A stretch of DNA of 64,000 nt from Rhodococcus zopfii NBRC 100606 = JCM 9919 (GCF_001895025.1 NZ_BCXI01000011.1:124001-188000), one strand, 5' to 3'. Shown: positions 28,981 to 38,040, counted from the stretch's first letter. The notes: generated by a model from the letters alone, not told the origin. Program-made: numbers and translations.

Positions 28981-30334
28981 GCCGGACGTCACCGTGGTTT
29001 CGGCGAGGCGGATCCTGCGGCTCGCGCTGCCGGCGCTGGGCGTGCTCGCCGCCGAACCGCTCTATCTGCTGTTCGACATCGCCGTCGTCGGCCGCCTCGG
29101 CGCCCTGCCGCTGGCCGGGCTGGCCGTCGGCGGGCTGATCCTGGCGCAGGTGAGCACCCAGTTGACGTTCCTGTCGTACGGCACCACCGCGCGGGCCGCC
29201 CGGTTCCACGGCGCCGACCGCCACGGCGACGCCGTCGGTGAGGGCGTGCAGGCCACCTGGTTGGCGCTCGGTGTCGGGGCGGTCGTGCTGCTCGTCGGAC
29301 AACTGTTCGCGGGGCCGGTCGCGGAGCTGATCGCCGGCGACGACGACATCGCCGCCGCCGCCGAATCGTGGCTGCGCATCGCGCTGTTCGGTGCCCCGCT
29401 GATTCTCGTGACGCTCGCCGGCAACGGGTGGATGCGCGGTGTCCAGGACACCGCGCGACCCCTGCGCTACGTCATCGTCGGTCTGGCGCTGTCGGCCGTG
29501 CTGTGCCCGGTGCTCGTCCACGGCCTCTTCGGTGCGCCCAGGTGGGAACTGGTCGGGTCGGCTGTCGCCAACGTGATCGGACAGACGGTGTCGGCGGCGC
29601 TGTTCTTGCGGGCACTGCTGCGTGCGGGGGTGCCGCTGAGACCGCAGCGCACGATCATCGGCGCGCAGTTGCGCCTCGGGCGCGACCTCGTCGCCCGCAG
29701 CCTCGCCTTCCAGGCGTGCTTCCTGTCGGCCGCCGCGGTCGCCGCCCGCTTCGGGGCCGCCGCCGTCGCCGCGCACCAGGTGGTGCTGCAACTGTGGAAC
29801 TTCGTGGCGTTGACCCTGGACTCCCTCGCGATCGCGGCGCAGGCACTGGTCGGGGCGGCGCTGGGCTCCGCCGACCGTGAGGGCGCGCGTCGCCTGGCAT
29901 GGCGGATCACGGCATGGTCGACGATCTTCGCGGCGGTCCTCGCGCTGCTGTTCCTGCTCGGCAGCGACCTGATACCCGGCCTGTTCACCGGCGACGACGC
30001 GGTACTCGACCAGATCGGCGTCGCATGGTGGTTCTTCGTGGCGATCATGCCCGCGGCGGGCGTGGTGTTCGCGCTCGACGGGGTGCTGCTCGGTGCCGGC
30101 GACGCCGCATTCCTGCGGACTGCGACGCTGCTCTCCGCGCTGCTCGGGTTCCTGCCGCTCATCTGGTGCTCACTCGTGTGGGACTGGGGTCTGGCGGGAA
30201 TCTGGACGGGACTTACGGTGTTCATCGTGTTTCGGATGGTGGCCGTCGTATGGCGGACACTGTCGGGACGATGGGCGGTGACAGGAGCGGACCGGCAGGT
30301 GCGGTCCCTCGACCAAGCGGAAGCGGAAGGATAG
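28964..30334 (+). CDS. dinF: MATE family exporter (DinF type)
   Basis: This is a multidrug/sodium-coupled efflux protein of the MATE superfamily with about twelve membrane segments and 456 residues. The N-terminus ILRLALPALGVLAAEPLYLLFDIAVVGRLG is the DinF signature, with the conserved Pro in helix 1. The second half repeats the pattern (GRDLVARSLAFQACFLSAAAVAARFG). The start is uncertain: GTG 28964 overlaps the nrnA end, and GTG 28994 lies 13 bp after it. The stop codon's last base is the first base of a GTG for pptH. The order matches M. tuberculosis Rv2837c-Rv2836c. Its substrates are unknown. Confidence 0.92.
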   Translation: MKPSAEPDVTVVSARRILRLALPALGVLAAEPLYLLFDIAVVGRLGALPLAGLAVGGLILAQVSTQLTFLSYGTTARAARFHGADRHGDAVGEGVQATWLALGVGAVVLLVGQLFAGPVAELIAGDDDIAAAAESWLRIALFGAPLILVTLAGNGWMRGVQDTARPLRYVIVGLALSAVLCPVLVHGLFGAPRWELVGSAVANVIGQTVSAALFLRALLRAGVPLRPQRTIIGAQLRLGRDLVARSLAFQACFLSAAAVAARFGAAAVAAHQVVLQLWNFVALTLDSLAIAAQALVGAALGSADREGARRLAWRITAWSTIFAAVLALLFLLGSDLIPGLFTGDDAVLDQIGVAWWFFVAIMPAAGVVFALDGVLLGAGDAAFLRTATLLSALLGFLPLIWCSLVWDWGLAGIWTGLTVFIVFRMVAVVWRTLSGRWAVTGADRQVRSLDQAEAEG

Positions 30335-30339
30335 TGCCG

Positions 30340-31275
30340 GTGGCGAAGCTGTGGGCGGTCAGCGACATCCATGTCGGACACAAGGGCAACCGGCCCGTCA
30401 CCGAGGACATCGTCCCGGAATCTCCGGAGGACTGGCTGATCCTCGCCGGTGACGTCGCCGAGAAGACCGACGACATCCGCTGGGCACTGAAGCTGCTGCG
30501 CAGCCGATTCGCGAAGGTCATCTGGGTTCCCGGTAACCACGAACTGTGGACCACCGCGAAGGACCCGGTGCAGATGCGGGGCGTCGCCCGCTACGACTAT
30601 CTGGTCACCATGTGCCGGGAGCTCGGCGTGCTCACCCCGGAAGACCCGTTCCCGGTGTGGGAGGGCGATGGGGGACCGATGGTGCTCGTCCCGATGTTCC
30701 TGCTCTACGACTACTCGTTCCTGCCCGAGGGCACCACGACGAAGGCCGACGGGCTTGCGCTGGCGCGGGACCGCAATGTCGTCGCGACGGACGAATTCCT
30801 GCTCGCACCCGACCCGTACCTCACCCGCGACGCCTGGTGCAAGGCTCGTCTGGACCGGACCCGCGAGCGTCTCGACACGCTGGATCCGGCATTGCCGACG
30901 GTGCTGATCAACCATTTCCCGCTGGTGCGCGAGCCCACCCGGATGCTCTTCTACCCGGAGTTTGCGCTGTGGTGCGGCACCACCGACACCGCCGACTGGC
31001 ATCTGCGCTACCGGGCGCTGTGTTCGGTGTACGGGCACCTGCACATCCCGCGCACCACCTATTACGACGGGGTGCGGTTCGAGGAGGTGTCGCTCGGCTA
31101 TCCCCGCGAATGGCAGCGCCGCGGCCTGCCCGAACGGTTGCTGCGGCAGATCCTGCCGGTCCCGGACTATCCGCCCGGCACGCTGAACAAGTGGGGCGGG
31201 CACTTCACGGTGACACCCGAGATGGAAGCGGAAGTGGAGAAGATGCGCGCACAACGAGCAAGGGAACTGCGGTGA
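30340..31275 (+). CDS. pptH: Metallophosphoesterase, phosphopantetheinyl hydrolase
   Basis: This calcineurin-like metallo-hydrolase has 311 residues. The metal-binding motifs are in order: DIHVGHK (about 9), GDVAEK, GNHELW, INHFPLVR and GHLHIPR. The M. tuberculosis homologue Rv2795c was named PptH because it strips phosphopantetheine from carrier proteins and opposes PptT, the product of the next gene. GTG 30340 lies 9 bp after a GGAAGG. GTG 30334, two codons earlier, overlaps the MATE stop. Its stop overlaps the pptT start as GTGA, so the two opposing enzymes are translationally coupled. Confidence 0.92.
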   Translation: MAKLWAVSDIHVGHKGNRPVTEDIVPESPEDWLILAGDVAEKTDDIRWALKLLRSRFAKVIWVPGNHELWTTAKDPVQMRGVARYDYLVTMCRELGVLTPEDPFPVWEGDGGPMVLVPMFLLYDYSFLPEGTTTKADGLALARDRNVVATDEFLLAPDPYLTRDAWCKARLDRTRERLDTLDPALPTVLINHFPLVREPTRMLFYPEFALWCGTTDTADWHLRYRALCSVYGHLHIPRTTYYDGVRFEEVSLGYPREWQRRGLPERLLRQILPVPDYPPGTLNKWGGHFTVTPEMEAEVEKMRAQRARELR

Positions 31276-31985
31276 CGGAAACGACCCGGAACATCCCCGG
31301 CGCGTCCGAGACGCTGATCGGGCGGATCCTGCCGGACGGCGTCGTCGCCGCCGAACTGTTCGACGACCCGCCGGGCCTGGCGCCGCATCCGCAGGAGGAG
31401 GCGCTCATCGCGCGGGCCGTCGACAAGCGTCGCCGCGAGTTCATCGGTGCCCGGCACTGCGCGCGGCAGGCGATGCGGCTGCTCGGTGTCGAGCCGGCGC
31501 CGGTCCTCAAGGGCGAACGCGGTGTGCCGGTGTGGCCGCGCGGTGTCGTCGGCAGCCTCACGCACTGCGACGGCTACCGAGGTGCGGTGCTCGGATATTC
31601 GCTGCAGGTGCGGTCCGTGGGCATCGACGCCGAACCCCACGACGTGCTCCCGGACGGGGTGCTGCCTGCCGTGAGCCTCGAACCGGAACGGGACTGGCTC
31701 GCCGCCACCTCCGACGACGACGTGCACTGGGATCGCCTGCTGTTCTGCGCGAAGGAAGCCACCTACAAGGCGTGGTTCCCGCTGACCGGCCGGTGGCTCG
31801 GCTTCGAGGATGCGCACATCACGTTCACCCGCGACGACAGCGCAGCCGGGGCGGTGGCGTCCGGGACATTCCGGTCGCAGCTGCTCGTGCCCGGCGACAC
31901 CCGGGACGGGGCGCCGGTGTCGGAGTTCGGCGGGCGCTGGCTGGTCGCCGACGGTCTGGTGCTCACCGCCATCGCGGTGCGCTGA
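31272..31985 (+). CDS. pptT: 4'-phosphopantetheinyl transferase PptT
   Basis: This Sfp-type enzyme transfers phosphopantetheine from CoA to carrier proteins of polyketide, peptide and mycolate synthesis. It has 237 residues from GTG 31272. The N-terminal half shows the EntD-like [16 protein letters not shown] and the CoA-contacting [13 protein letters not shown]. Metal-binding Asp and Glu are in VGIDAEPHD (about 116). The catalytic [11 protein letters not shown] lies at about 158-168. It is coupled to pptH exactly as in M. tuberculosis (Rv2795c-Rv2794c) and is followed by truB after 25 bp. Confidence 0.95.
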   Translation: MTETTRNIPGASETLIGRILPDGVVAAELFDDPPGLAPHPQEEALIARAVDKRRREFIGARHCARQAMRLLGVEPAPVLKGERGVPVWPRGVVGSLTHCDGYRGAVLGYSLQVRSVGIDAEPHDVLPDGVLPAVSLEPERDWLAATSDDDVHWDRLLFCAKEATYKAWFPLTGRWLGFEDAHITFTRDDSAAGAVASGTFRSQLLVPGDTRDGAPVSEFGGRWLVADGLVLTAIAVR

Positions 31986-32010
31986 ACCCGGGGTGGCAGA
32001 ATCGGGCCAC

Positions 32011-32922
32011 GTGTCTGCCACCGAGAATCCTGCCCTGGCCAACGCCGGTCTGCTCGTCGTCGACAAGGACCCGGGCATGACCAGCCACGACGTCGTGGCC
32101 CGCTGCCGGCGCCTGCTCGGCACCCGCAAGGTGGGACACGCCGGCACCCTCGATCCGATGGCGACGGGAGTGCTCGTCCTCGGTGTGGAACGGGCCACGA
32201 AGATGCTCGGGTTGCTGTCGCTGACCACCAAGTCGTACACCGCGACGATCCGTCTCGGGCAGAGCACCGTCACCGACGACGCGGAAGGCGAGACGGTCGC
32301 GACCGTCGATGCGTCCGCTGTCACCGACGAGGCCATCGCCGCCGGGGTCGCCGCCCTGACGGGCGACATCGAGCAGGTGCCGGCGAGTGTCAGCGCGATC
32401 AAGGTCGACGGCAAACGTGCCTACGCGCGGATGCGCGAGGGCGAGACCGTCGAGCTGGCCGCGCGGCCGGTGACCGTGTCGCGGTTCGACGTGCTCGCGC
32501 GGCGTGACCTGCCCGGGGCCGGATTCGTCGACCTCGACGTCGAGGTCGACTGTTCGTCGGGAACCTACATCCGTGCGCTCGCCCGCGATCTCGGTACGAC
32601 GCTCGGAGTCGGCGCGCACCTGACAGCGCTGCGCCGCACGAAGGTCGGCCCGTTCGGGCTCGAGCACGCGCGCACCCTCGAACAGCTCGCCGACGATCCC
32701 GCGCTCAGCCTCGACATCGACGCCGCGGCCCGCACCGCGTTTGCGTGCCGCACGATCAGCGATGCCGAGGCGGCACTGCTCGCCAACGGCCGCTGGCTCG
32801 AGCCGATCGGCATGCCGGGGGTGTACGCGGCGATCGACACCCAAGGGCGGGCGGCGGCGCTGCTGCAGGAGAAGGGCAAGCGCGCGTCGGCGGTGTTCGT
32901 GGTGCGCCCGTCCAACCTCTGA
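32011..32922 (+). CDS. truB: tRNA pseudouridine-55 synthase
   Basis: This enzyme makes pseudouridine 55 in the T-loop of tRNAs. It has 303 residues from GTG 32011. [16 protein letters not shown] opens the fold. The catalytic aspartate lies in [13 protein letters not shown] (about 42-54). [29 protein letters not shown] and [15 protein letters not shown] are the other TruB motifs. The C-terminal actinobacterial extension is present. The gene ends 3 bp before the convergent mntR stop, with no visible terminator between them. Confidence 0.97.
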   Translation: MSATENPALANAGLLVVDKDPGMTSHDVVARCRRLLGTRKVGHAGTLDPMATGVLVLGVERATKMLGLLSLTTKSYTATIRLGQSTVTDDAEGETVATVDASAVTDEAIAAGVAALTGDIEQVPASVSAIKVDGKRAYARMREGETVELAARPVTVSRFDVLARRDLPGAGFVDLDVEVDCSSGTYIRALARDLGTTLGVGAHLTALRRTKVGPFGLEHARTLEQLADDPALSLDIDAAARTAFACRTISDAEAALLANGRWLEPIGMPGVYAAIDTQGRAAALLQEKGKRASAVFVVRPSNL

Positions 32923-32925
32923 CGG

Positions 32926-33621
32926 TCAGACCAGCCAGATGGCGTCGGCGGCGAGGTTGCCCAGATCGACGGTGCGGTCCGGGTTTCCACCGATGCTCAC
33001 CGCGACGGTTCCGGCGAAGTCGCGCCGTTCGACGACCCGGATCTCGGTGTCCAACGCGATGCCGACATCGTCGAAGTAACGCAGCATCGCCGGATCGTTG
33101 TCCGAAATGCGGGCGACACGACCGAACTCGCCGTCGGCGAACGAACTCAATTGACGTGCCGGCGGAGTGGGGATCGTGCCGTCCGGGGTGGGAATCGGGT
33201 CGCCGTGCGGATCACGTTCGGGGAAACCGAGTTTCGCATCGAGGGCGGCGATCATGCGCTCGGAGACCGCGTGTTCGAGTACCTCGGCCTCGTCGTGCAC
33301 CTCGTCCCACCCGTAGCCGAGTTCGCGGACCAGGAACGTCTCGATGAGCCGGTGCCGGCGGACCATCGCGACGGCAGCGGCACGGCCGGACTCGGTCAGC
33401 GAGATCGCGCCGTACCGTTCGTGGTCGAGCAGGCCTTGGTCGCACAGCCGGCGCACGGCTTCGGATACGGTCGATGCGGATACGCCGAGTTTCTCGGCGA
33501 GCAGTTTCGTGGAGACCTTCTCACCGGACCATTCCTGCACGGTCCAGATGACCTTCAGGTAGTCCTGCGCGACGGAGGTCAGCGTTTCCGTCGTCGTGTT
33601 CGTCTCGCTCCTGTCAGGCAC
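32926..33621 (-). CDS. mntR: DtxR/MntR family metal-dependent repressor
   Basis: This metal-sensing regulator has 231 residues. The N-terminal winged helix (YLKVIWTVQEWSGEKVSTKLLAEKLGVSASTVSEAVRRLCDQGLL) binds DNA. The dimer and metal domain follows, with HRLIETFLVRELGYGWDEVHDEAEVLEHAVSERM, carrying the conserved Glu and His ligands. A C-terminal SH3-like FeoA domain ends the protein. The M. tuberculosis counterpart in this position is Rv2788 (SirR/MntR), which senses manganese. It is the last gene of the minus-strand metal transporter cluster, 20 bp after the permease, and may represses its own operon. Confidence 0.93.
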   Translation of the reverse strand: MPDRSETNTTTETLTSVAQDYLKVIWTVQEWSGEKVSTKLLAEKLGVSASTVSEAVRRLCDQGLLDHERYGAISLTESGRAAAVAMVRRHRLIETFLVRELGYGWDEVHDEAEVLEHAVSERMIAALDAKLGFPERDPHGDPIPTPDGTIPTPPARQLSSFADGEFGRVARISDNDPAMLRYFDDVGIALDTEIRVVERRDFAGTVAVSIGGNPDRTVDLGNLAADAIWLV

Positions 33622-33641
33622 CTGCCCAGCTTAGGCAACTC

Positions 33642-34514
33642 TCACCTCGGAATCACCTCTGCCGGGATCGCCCGGGAGCGTCGCAGCGCGGCCGTCACCA
33701 CGCCCTGGCGGGGCGCGAACAGGTACGCGCACGCGAACACCGACGCCTGCGCGAGTACCACCACGCCGCCGGTCGAGGCGTCGGAGTAGTAGCTCGTGTA
33801 CACCCCCACGATCGACGACGTGACCGCGAGGACCGGCGCCAGGATCAGCATGCGGGAGATCCGGTCGGTGAGCAGATACGCGGTGGCCCCCGGAATGATG
33901 AGCACGGCGACGACGAGAATCACCCCCACGGCCTGGATGGCGGCCACGATCGTCACGGCCAGCAACGCCAGCAGCAGCGCCGACAGCCGCGCCGGGGAGA
34001 TACCGAGCGCGTGGGCCTGCGCGCGGTCGAAGGCGAACAGGGTCAGATCCCGGCGTTTGACGACGAGCACCGCGAACACGAGCGCGGCGAGCAACGACAC
34101 CTGCCACACATCGGTGGTGGCCAGCCCGAGCAGGTTGCCGAACAGGACGTGATGCAGGTCCACCTGGCTGGGATTCTTCGAGATCAGCACGACCCCGAGC
34201 GCGAAGAGGGTGGTGAACACGACACCGATCGCGGCGTCCTCCTTGACCCGGGTGGTGCCGCGCACCAGTCCGATCAGCGCCACCGCGATCCCCGCGAACA
34301 GCAATGCACCGACCGCGAACGGCGCGCCGACGAGGTAGGCGAGGACCACGCCCGGCAACACCGCGTGCGAGACCGCGTCGCCCATCAGCGACCAGCCGAT
34401 GAGCACGAGCCAGCAGCTGAGCAGGGCGCACACGACGGTCGCGGCGACCGCGACGATCAGGGCGCGCTGCATGAAGCCGTACTGCAGGGGTTCGACGAGC
34501 AGATCGAGCATCAT
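33642..34514 (-). CDS. Metal ABC transporter permease (Mn/Fe/Zn type)
   Basis: This is the membrane subunit of an ABC-3 family metal importer, 290 residues with about eight hydrophobic segments. LLSCWLVLIGWSLMGDAVSHAVLPGVVLAYL (about 32-62) is the family signature, and KEDAAIGVVFTTLFALGVVLIS follows. AVGVILVVAVLIIPGATAYLL is the conserved late helix. The start may be either of two adjacent ATGs (34514, 34511) after GGGAGG. The first overlaps the ATP-binding gene stop. It acts with the ATPase and the lipoprotein upstream. Manganese is the likeliest metal because an MntR homologue follows, but zinc or iron is not excluded. Confidence 0.93.
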   Translation of the reverse strand: MMLDLLVEPLQYGFMQRALIVAVAATVVCALLSCWLVLIGWSLMGDAVSHAVLPGVVLAYLVGAPFAVGALLFAGIAVALIGLVRGTTRVKEDAAIGVVFTTLFALGVVLISKNPSQVDLHHVLFGNLLGLATTDVWQVSLLAALVFAVLVVKRRDLTLFAFDRAQAHALGISPARLSALLLALLAVTIVAAIQAVGVILVVAVLIIPGATAYLLTDRISRMLILAPVLAVTSSIVGVYTSYYSDASTGGVVVLAQASVFACAYLFAPRQGVVTAALRRSRAIPAEVIPR

Positions 34515-35338
34515 CGAACCTCCCTCGCCGACAGTGCGGCCGGTGCATTCGCGGACAGGGGTGCGGCGGACCGGGGTTCGGCGGACAGGGGATCGACACC
34601 GAACGCGCGCGCCAGGTTCTCGGGCCGCAGCACCTCGCCCGGGGTGTCGTGCACGAGCACCCGCCGCTGCAACAGCGCGGCCTCGTCGCACAGTTGCGCG
34701 AGTCCGGCGAGGTCATGGGTGGCGACGAGGACGGTGTGGCCGCCATCGGCGAGCGAGCGGATCACCGCGGTCAGGGCGAACTCGGTGCTCTTGTCGACGC
34801 CTGCGAACGGTTCGTCGAGCAGCAGCAGCGGCGCTCCCTGCGCGATGGCGCGAGCCACGAACACCCGTTTGCGCTGCCCACCGGAGAGCTGACCGATCTG
34901 CCGGTCCGCGAAGTCGGTCATCTGCACGCGCTCGAGCGCGTGCGCGACCGCCTCGTGATCGGCGGGCCGGGGTCTGCGCATGGGGCCCTGGTGCCCGTAG
35001 CGGCCTGTCATCACGACTTCCCGCACCACGATGGGAAAGTCCCAGTCCACCGCCTCGGACTGCGGTACGTACGCGACGGAGGCGCTGCGGCGCGCCGCAG
35101 CGGGGTCGATCCCGCCGATCGTGACGCGGCCGGCGCTGGGGCGCACGATACCCATCACGGTCTTGAACAGGGTGGACTTGCCGGATCCGTTGGTGCCGAC
35201 CAGCCCGCACACCCGGCCGCGGTCGAGGGTCAGGGTGACGTCGTCGAGAGCGGTGACGGTTCCGTAGCGGACGGTGATGCCGTCGAGGGCGAGCGCGGCG
35301 TTCCCGGTGCTCGGCCTGCTGTTCGTGTCGGTGGTCAC
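34511..35338 (-). CDS. Metal ABC transporter ATP-binding protein
   Basis: This is the ATPase subunit of the metal importer, 275 residues. It shows Walker A GTNGSGKST (about 48-56), the Q-loop PQSEAVDWDFP, the ABC signature LSGGQRKR (about 155), Walker B LLLLDEPFAGVD and the H-loop ATHD. The W/D-FP sequence after the Q-loop is typical of the Mn/Zn subfamily. The start is GTG 35338, overlapping the lipoprotein stop. The last 27 residues are an Ala/Ser/Pro tail coded by imperfect short repeats of GGCGGAC-like sequence and are probably dispensable. Confidence 0.95.
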   Translation of the reverse strand: MTTDTNSRPSTGNAALALDGITVRYGTVTALDDVTLTLDRGRVCGLVGTNGSGKSTLFKTVMGIVRPSAGRVTIGGIDPAAARRSASVAYVPQSEAVDWDFPIVVREVVMTGRYGHQGPMRRPRPADHEAVAHALERVQMTDFADRQIGQLSGGQRKRVFVARAIAQGAPLLLLDEPFAGVDKSTEFALTAVIRSLADGGHTVLVATHDLAGLAQLCDEAALLQRRVLVHDTPGEVLRPENLARAFGVDPLSAEPRSAAPLSANAPAALSAREVR

Positions 35339-36225
35339 GCGGCCAGTCCTTTCGTGATGGTGCGGACGTCATGGCGCAGCAGGTCGAGATAGGTCGGGAC
35401 CGGGCCGTCGGGTTCGGAGAGCGAGTCGACGTAGAGGATGCCGCCGAAGCGGGCACCGGTGTCTTCGGCGACCTGCCGCTGCGCTTTGTCGGAAACGGTG
35501 GATTCGCAGAACACCGCGGGGACGCGGTTGTCGCGCACGAAGTCGACGGTCCGTGCGATCTGCTGCGGGGTGCCCTGCTGGTCGGCGTTGATCGCCCACA
35601 GGTAGGCCTCCCGGAGCCCGGCGTCCCGCGTCAGGTAGCCGAACGCGCCCTCGCAGGTCACCAGAGCCCGCTGCTGTTCGGGCAGCTCGGCGAGCCCGGA
35701 GAGCAGTTCGTCGTGCACGATCTGGAGGTCGTCCTTGTAGGCGGCGGCGTTCGCGGTGAAGTCGGCCGCGTGTTCCGGCGCGATCCGGGTCAGTGCCGCG
35801 GAGATGTTGTCGACGTAGATGCGGGCATTGAGCGGTGACATCCACGCGTGCGGGTTGGTGCGCCCGGCGTAGGCGTCCTCGCCGATCCGAAGGGGCACCA
35901 CCCCGTCGCTGAGGACCGCGTGCTCGGCGCGGGTATCGGCGAGGAACTGCTCGAACCACCGCTCGAGTCCGAGGCCGTTGTCGAGAACGAGATCCGCGTC
36001 GGCGGCGTGCCGGAGGTCGCCGGGGGTCGGTTCGTATCCGTGGATCTCGGCACCCACCTTGGTGATCGATTCGACGCGGACGTGCTCACCCGCGACGTTG
36101 CGTGCCATGTCGGCCAGCACGGTGAAGGTGGTCAGGACGAGCGGACGGTCGTCCGCGGCGGGCGCGGTGGTGGCGCACGAGCTCAGGGCTGCGACCGCCG
36201 CGAGCACGACACATGTTTTGCTCAC
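35335..36225 (-). CDS. Metal ABC transporter substrate-binding lipoprotein
   Basis: This is the extracytoplasmic metal-binding protein of the importer (ZnuA/MntC, SBP_bac_9 family), 296 residues from GTG 36225. The signal peptide VVLAAVAALSSC ends in a lipobox cysteine. Metal ligands typical of the cluster A-I fold are present: His in GAEIHGYEPTPGD, His in GRTNPHAWMSP, Glu in CEGAFGYL, Glu in FCESTVSD and Asp in YVDSLSE. There is no His-rich loop, which argues for Mn or Fe rather than Zn. Alternative starts are GTG 36246 and ATG 36282. The latter would place a 25-bp palindrome inside the coding region, so the shorter form is preferred. Confidence 0.9.
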   Translation of the reverse strand: MSKTCVVLAAVAALSSCATTAPAADDRPLVLTTFTVLADMARNVAGEHVRVESITKVGAEIHGYEPTPGDLRHAADADLVLDNGLGLERWFEQFLADTRAEHAVLSDGVVPLRIGEDAYAGRTNPHAWMSPLNARIYVDNISAALTRIAPEHAADFTANAAAYKDDLQIVHDELLSGLAELPEQQRALVTCEGAFGYLTRDAGLREAYLWAINADQQGTPQQIARTVDFVRDNRVPAVFCESTVSDKAQRQVAEDTGARFGGILYVDSLSEPDGPVPTYLDLLRHDVRTITKGLAA

Positions 36226-36240
36226 TCCAAGGAAAATGTT

Positions 36241-36265
36241 CGGCACACCGAAATTATGTGTGCCG
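36241..36265. promoter_or_regulatory. Candidate metal-repressor operator upstream of the ABC importer
   Basis: CGGCACAC (36241-36248) and GTGTGCCG (36258-36265) are perfect 8-bp complements around an AT-rich 9-bp centre. An overlapping TTCGG-CACA-CCGAA palindrome runs 36239-36252. The block lies 16 bp upstream of the lipoprotein start and about 80 bp from the divergent ribF start. Its place suits an MntR or other repressor site. It is not the classical DtxR/IdeR box. Confidence 0.5.
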
Positions 36266-36343
36266 GAGGTCCTGATGTCCATTTCCTCGCGGCACTGCGA
36301 GTCGGAAGTGACCGGTCCGGGTCCGGGCCGTAGGCTGCCCGGT

Positions 36344-37318
36344 GTGCAGAGATGGCGAGGCCTCGAGGAAGTACCTGCGGACTGGGGTCGTTGTGTACTG
36401 ACGATCGGCGTGTTCGACGGAGTGCACCGCGGACATCAGCAGCTGATCACGCGGGCGGTGAAATCCGCGAAGGAACGCGGAATCCCCAGTGTGCTCATGA
36501 CGTTCGATCCGCACCCGATGGAAGTGGTGCGACCGGGCAATCATCCGGCGCAGCTGACGACGCTCGCCCGGCGCGCCGAACTCGCGGAGGAACTCGGCGT
36601 CGACGTCTTCTGCGTCATGCCGTTCACACCCGAGTTCATGAAGCTGAGTCCGGAGCGGTACGCGCACGAGATCCTCGTCGAACGACTGCACGTCGCCGAG
36701 GTCGTCGTGGGAGAGAACTTCACCTTCGGGAAGAAGGCGGCAGGCACCGTCGAGATGCTGCGCACGATCGGCGAACGGTTCGGGTTCGCGGTCGACGGTC
36801 AGACGCTGCTCGCCGAGCACGCGGTCACCTTCTCCTCGACCTACATCCGCTCGTGCGTCGACGCGGGAGACGTGACCGCGGCGGCGGACGCTCTGGGCCG
36901 CCCGCACCGTGTCGAAGGGGTCGTCGTGCACGGTGACGGTCGCGGGCGCGACCTCGGGTTCCCGACCGCGAACGTCGCCCCGCCCATGCACTCGGCGATC
37001 CCCGCGGACGGCGTGTACGCCGCGTGGTTCACGGTACTGGGACCCGGCCCCACTCTCGGTACCGTGGCGCCCGGTGAGCGCTACGGCGCGGCCGTGTCGG
37101 TCGGCACGAACCCGACGTTCTCCGGACGTGCCCGCACCGTCGAGGCGTTCGTGCTCGACCAGGACGCCGACCTCTACGGCCAGCACGTCGCGGTCGACTT
37201 CGTCGAGCGGTTGCGCGGCATGGAGAAGTTCGACTCGATCGAGGCGCTGATCTCCGCGATGCACGGCGACGCCGCCCGCGCCCGCGACGTCCTCGCCCGC
37301 ACCGTCGACCCTGCCTGA
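36344..37318 (+). CDS. ribF: Bifunctional riboflavin kinase / FMN adenylyltransferase
   Basis: This enzyme makes FMN and FAD from riboflavin. It has 324 residues from GTG 36344. The N-terminal nucleotidyltransferase domain has TIGVFDGVHRGHQQLI (about 25-40), VVVGENFTFGKKAAG and TFSSTYIRSCVDAGD. The C-terminal kinase domain begins at VEGVVVHGDGRGRDLGFPTANV (about 188) and continues through GVYAAWF and AVSVGTNPTF. VDFVERLRGMEKFDSIEALI ends the fold. Divergent from the metal importer. The operator candidate lies between them. Confidence 0.97.
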   Translation: MQRWRGLEEVPADWGRCVLTIGVFDGVHRGHQQLITRAVKSAKERGIPSVLMTFDPHPMEVVRPGNHPAQLTTLARRAELAEELGVDVFCVMPFTPEFMKLSPERYAHEILVERLHVAEVVVGENFTFGKKAAGTVEMLRTIGERFGFAVDGQTLLAEHAVTFSSTYIRSCVDAGDVTAAADALGRPHRVEGVVVHGDGRGRDLGFPTANVAPPMHSAIPADGVYAAWFTVLGPGPTLGTVAPGERYGAAVSVGTNPTFSGRARTVEAFVLDQDADLYGQHVAVDFVERLRGMEKFDSIEALISAMHGDAARARDVLARTVDPA

Positions 37319-37459
37319 CCGCCCGCCGGCTCCCGGCGGGGAGTACGCGTGCGGTCTGGTAAATTGGATTCTTGGTGCGTGCTGCGGTTCGCGGTGGCAC
37401 CACCGGCGGGTTTCGGCCGGCTTTTCATAACGCGGACGTCAGTGATCAGGAGTATCCCA

Positions 37460-37729
37460 GTGGCTTTGACCACCGAGCAGAAGAAGCAGATCCTCGGCGA
37501 GTACGGTCTTCACGAGACCGACACCGGTTCGCCGGAGGCGCAGGTGGCAATGCTCACCAAGCGCATCGTCGATCTGACCGCGCACCTGAAGCAGCACAAG
37601 CACGACCACCACTCCCGCCGCGGCCTGCTGCTGCTGGTCGGTCGTCGTCGCCGCCTCCTCAAGTACGTCGAGAAGGTCGACGTCGAGCGTTACCGCTCGC
37701 TCATCCAGCGTCTGGGCCTGCGTCGCTGA
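37460..37729 (+). CDS. rpsO: 30S ribosomal protein S15
   Basis: This primary 16S rRNA-binding protein has 89 residues, the normal length, from GTG 37460 with an AGGAG site upstream. [28 protein letters not shown] and [25 protein letters not shown] are the family signatures. About 140 bp upstream to ribF includes a short AT-rich stretch near 37360 that could be a promoter. An S15-binding leader fold is possible but not shown. It is followed by pnp after 311 bp containing a strong hairpin. Confidence 0.97.
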   Translation: MALTTEQKKQILGEYGLHETDTGSPEAQVAMLTKRIVDLTAHLKQHKHDHHSRRGLLLLVGRRRRLLKYVEKVDVERYRSLIQRLGLRR

Positions 37730-37770
37730 CGCGGACCCCGAGCAAGACGATCTGCGTACGCTGATCTTTG

Positions 37771-37818
37771 CCGGTAGCCGACGAGAATGCCTCTAGACTG
37801 GGCCTCGTCGGCTACCGG
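37771..37818 (+). promoter_or_regulatory. Intercistronic stem-loop between rpsO and pnp
   Basis: A perfect 15-bp inverted repeat (CCGGTAGCCGACGAG at 37771-37785, complement at 37804-37818) has an 18-nt loop, 41 bp after rpsO. In Streptomyces and E. coli the rpsO-pnp intergenic hairpin is cut by RNase III and controls pnp. The same use is plausible here. It could also act as a partial terminator. Apart from this hairpin and the pnp promoter/leader, the 311-bp gap (37730-38040) holds no recognisable gene. Confidence 0.7.
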
Positions 37819-38040
37819 TGTTTGCGCCGGAAGTCCGGCGTGCAACGCCGCCTCGGTAGGCGGCGAACCGTATGCGCCGACGGTGTCGGTCCTCGGTAGT
37901 GACCCTCCGAACCCGGTGACCCGGGAGCGGAGGGTTTCGATCGACGACCGCCTCCGCAAGTCGGTGCGCAGCCGTGGCCAAGGGGGCCGCGGCGCCCACG
38001 CGGGTACGGCGAAGACGAAGAGGGAAGAGAAGACATAGAG

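Noticed and set aside
34555-34600. Short GGCGGAC-like direct repeats at the 3' end of the metal ABC ATPase gene
   Set aside because: They are imperfect and only encode a low-complexity tail, not a separate element.
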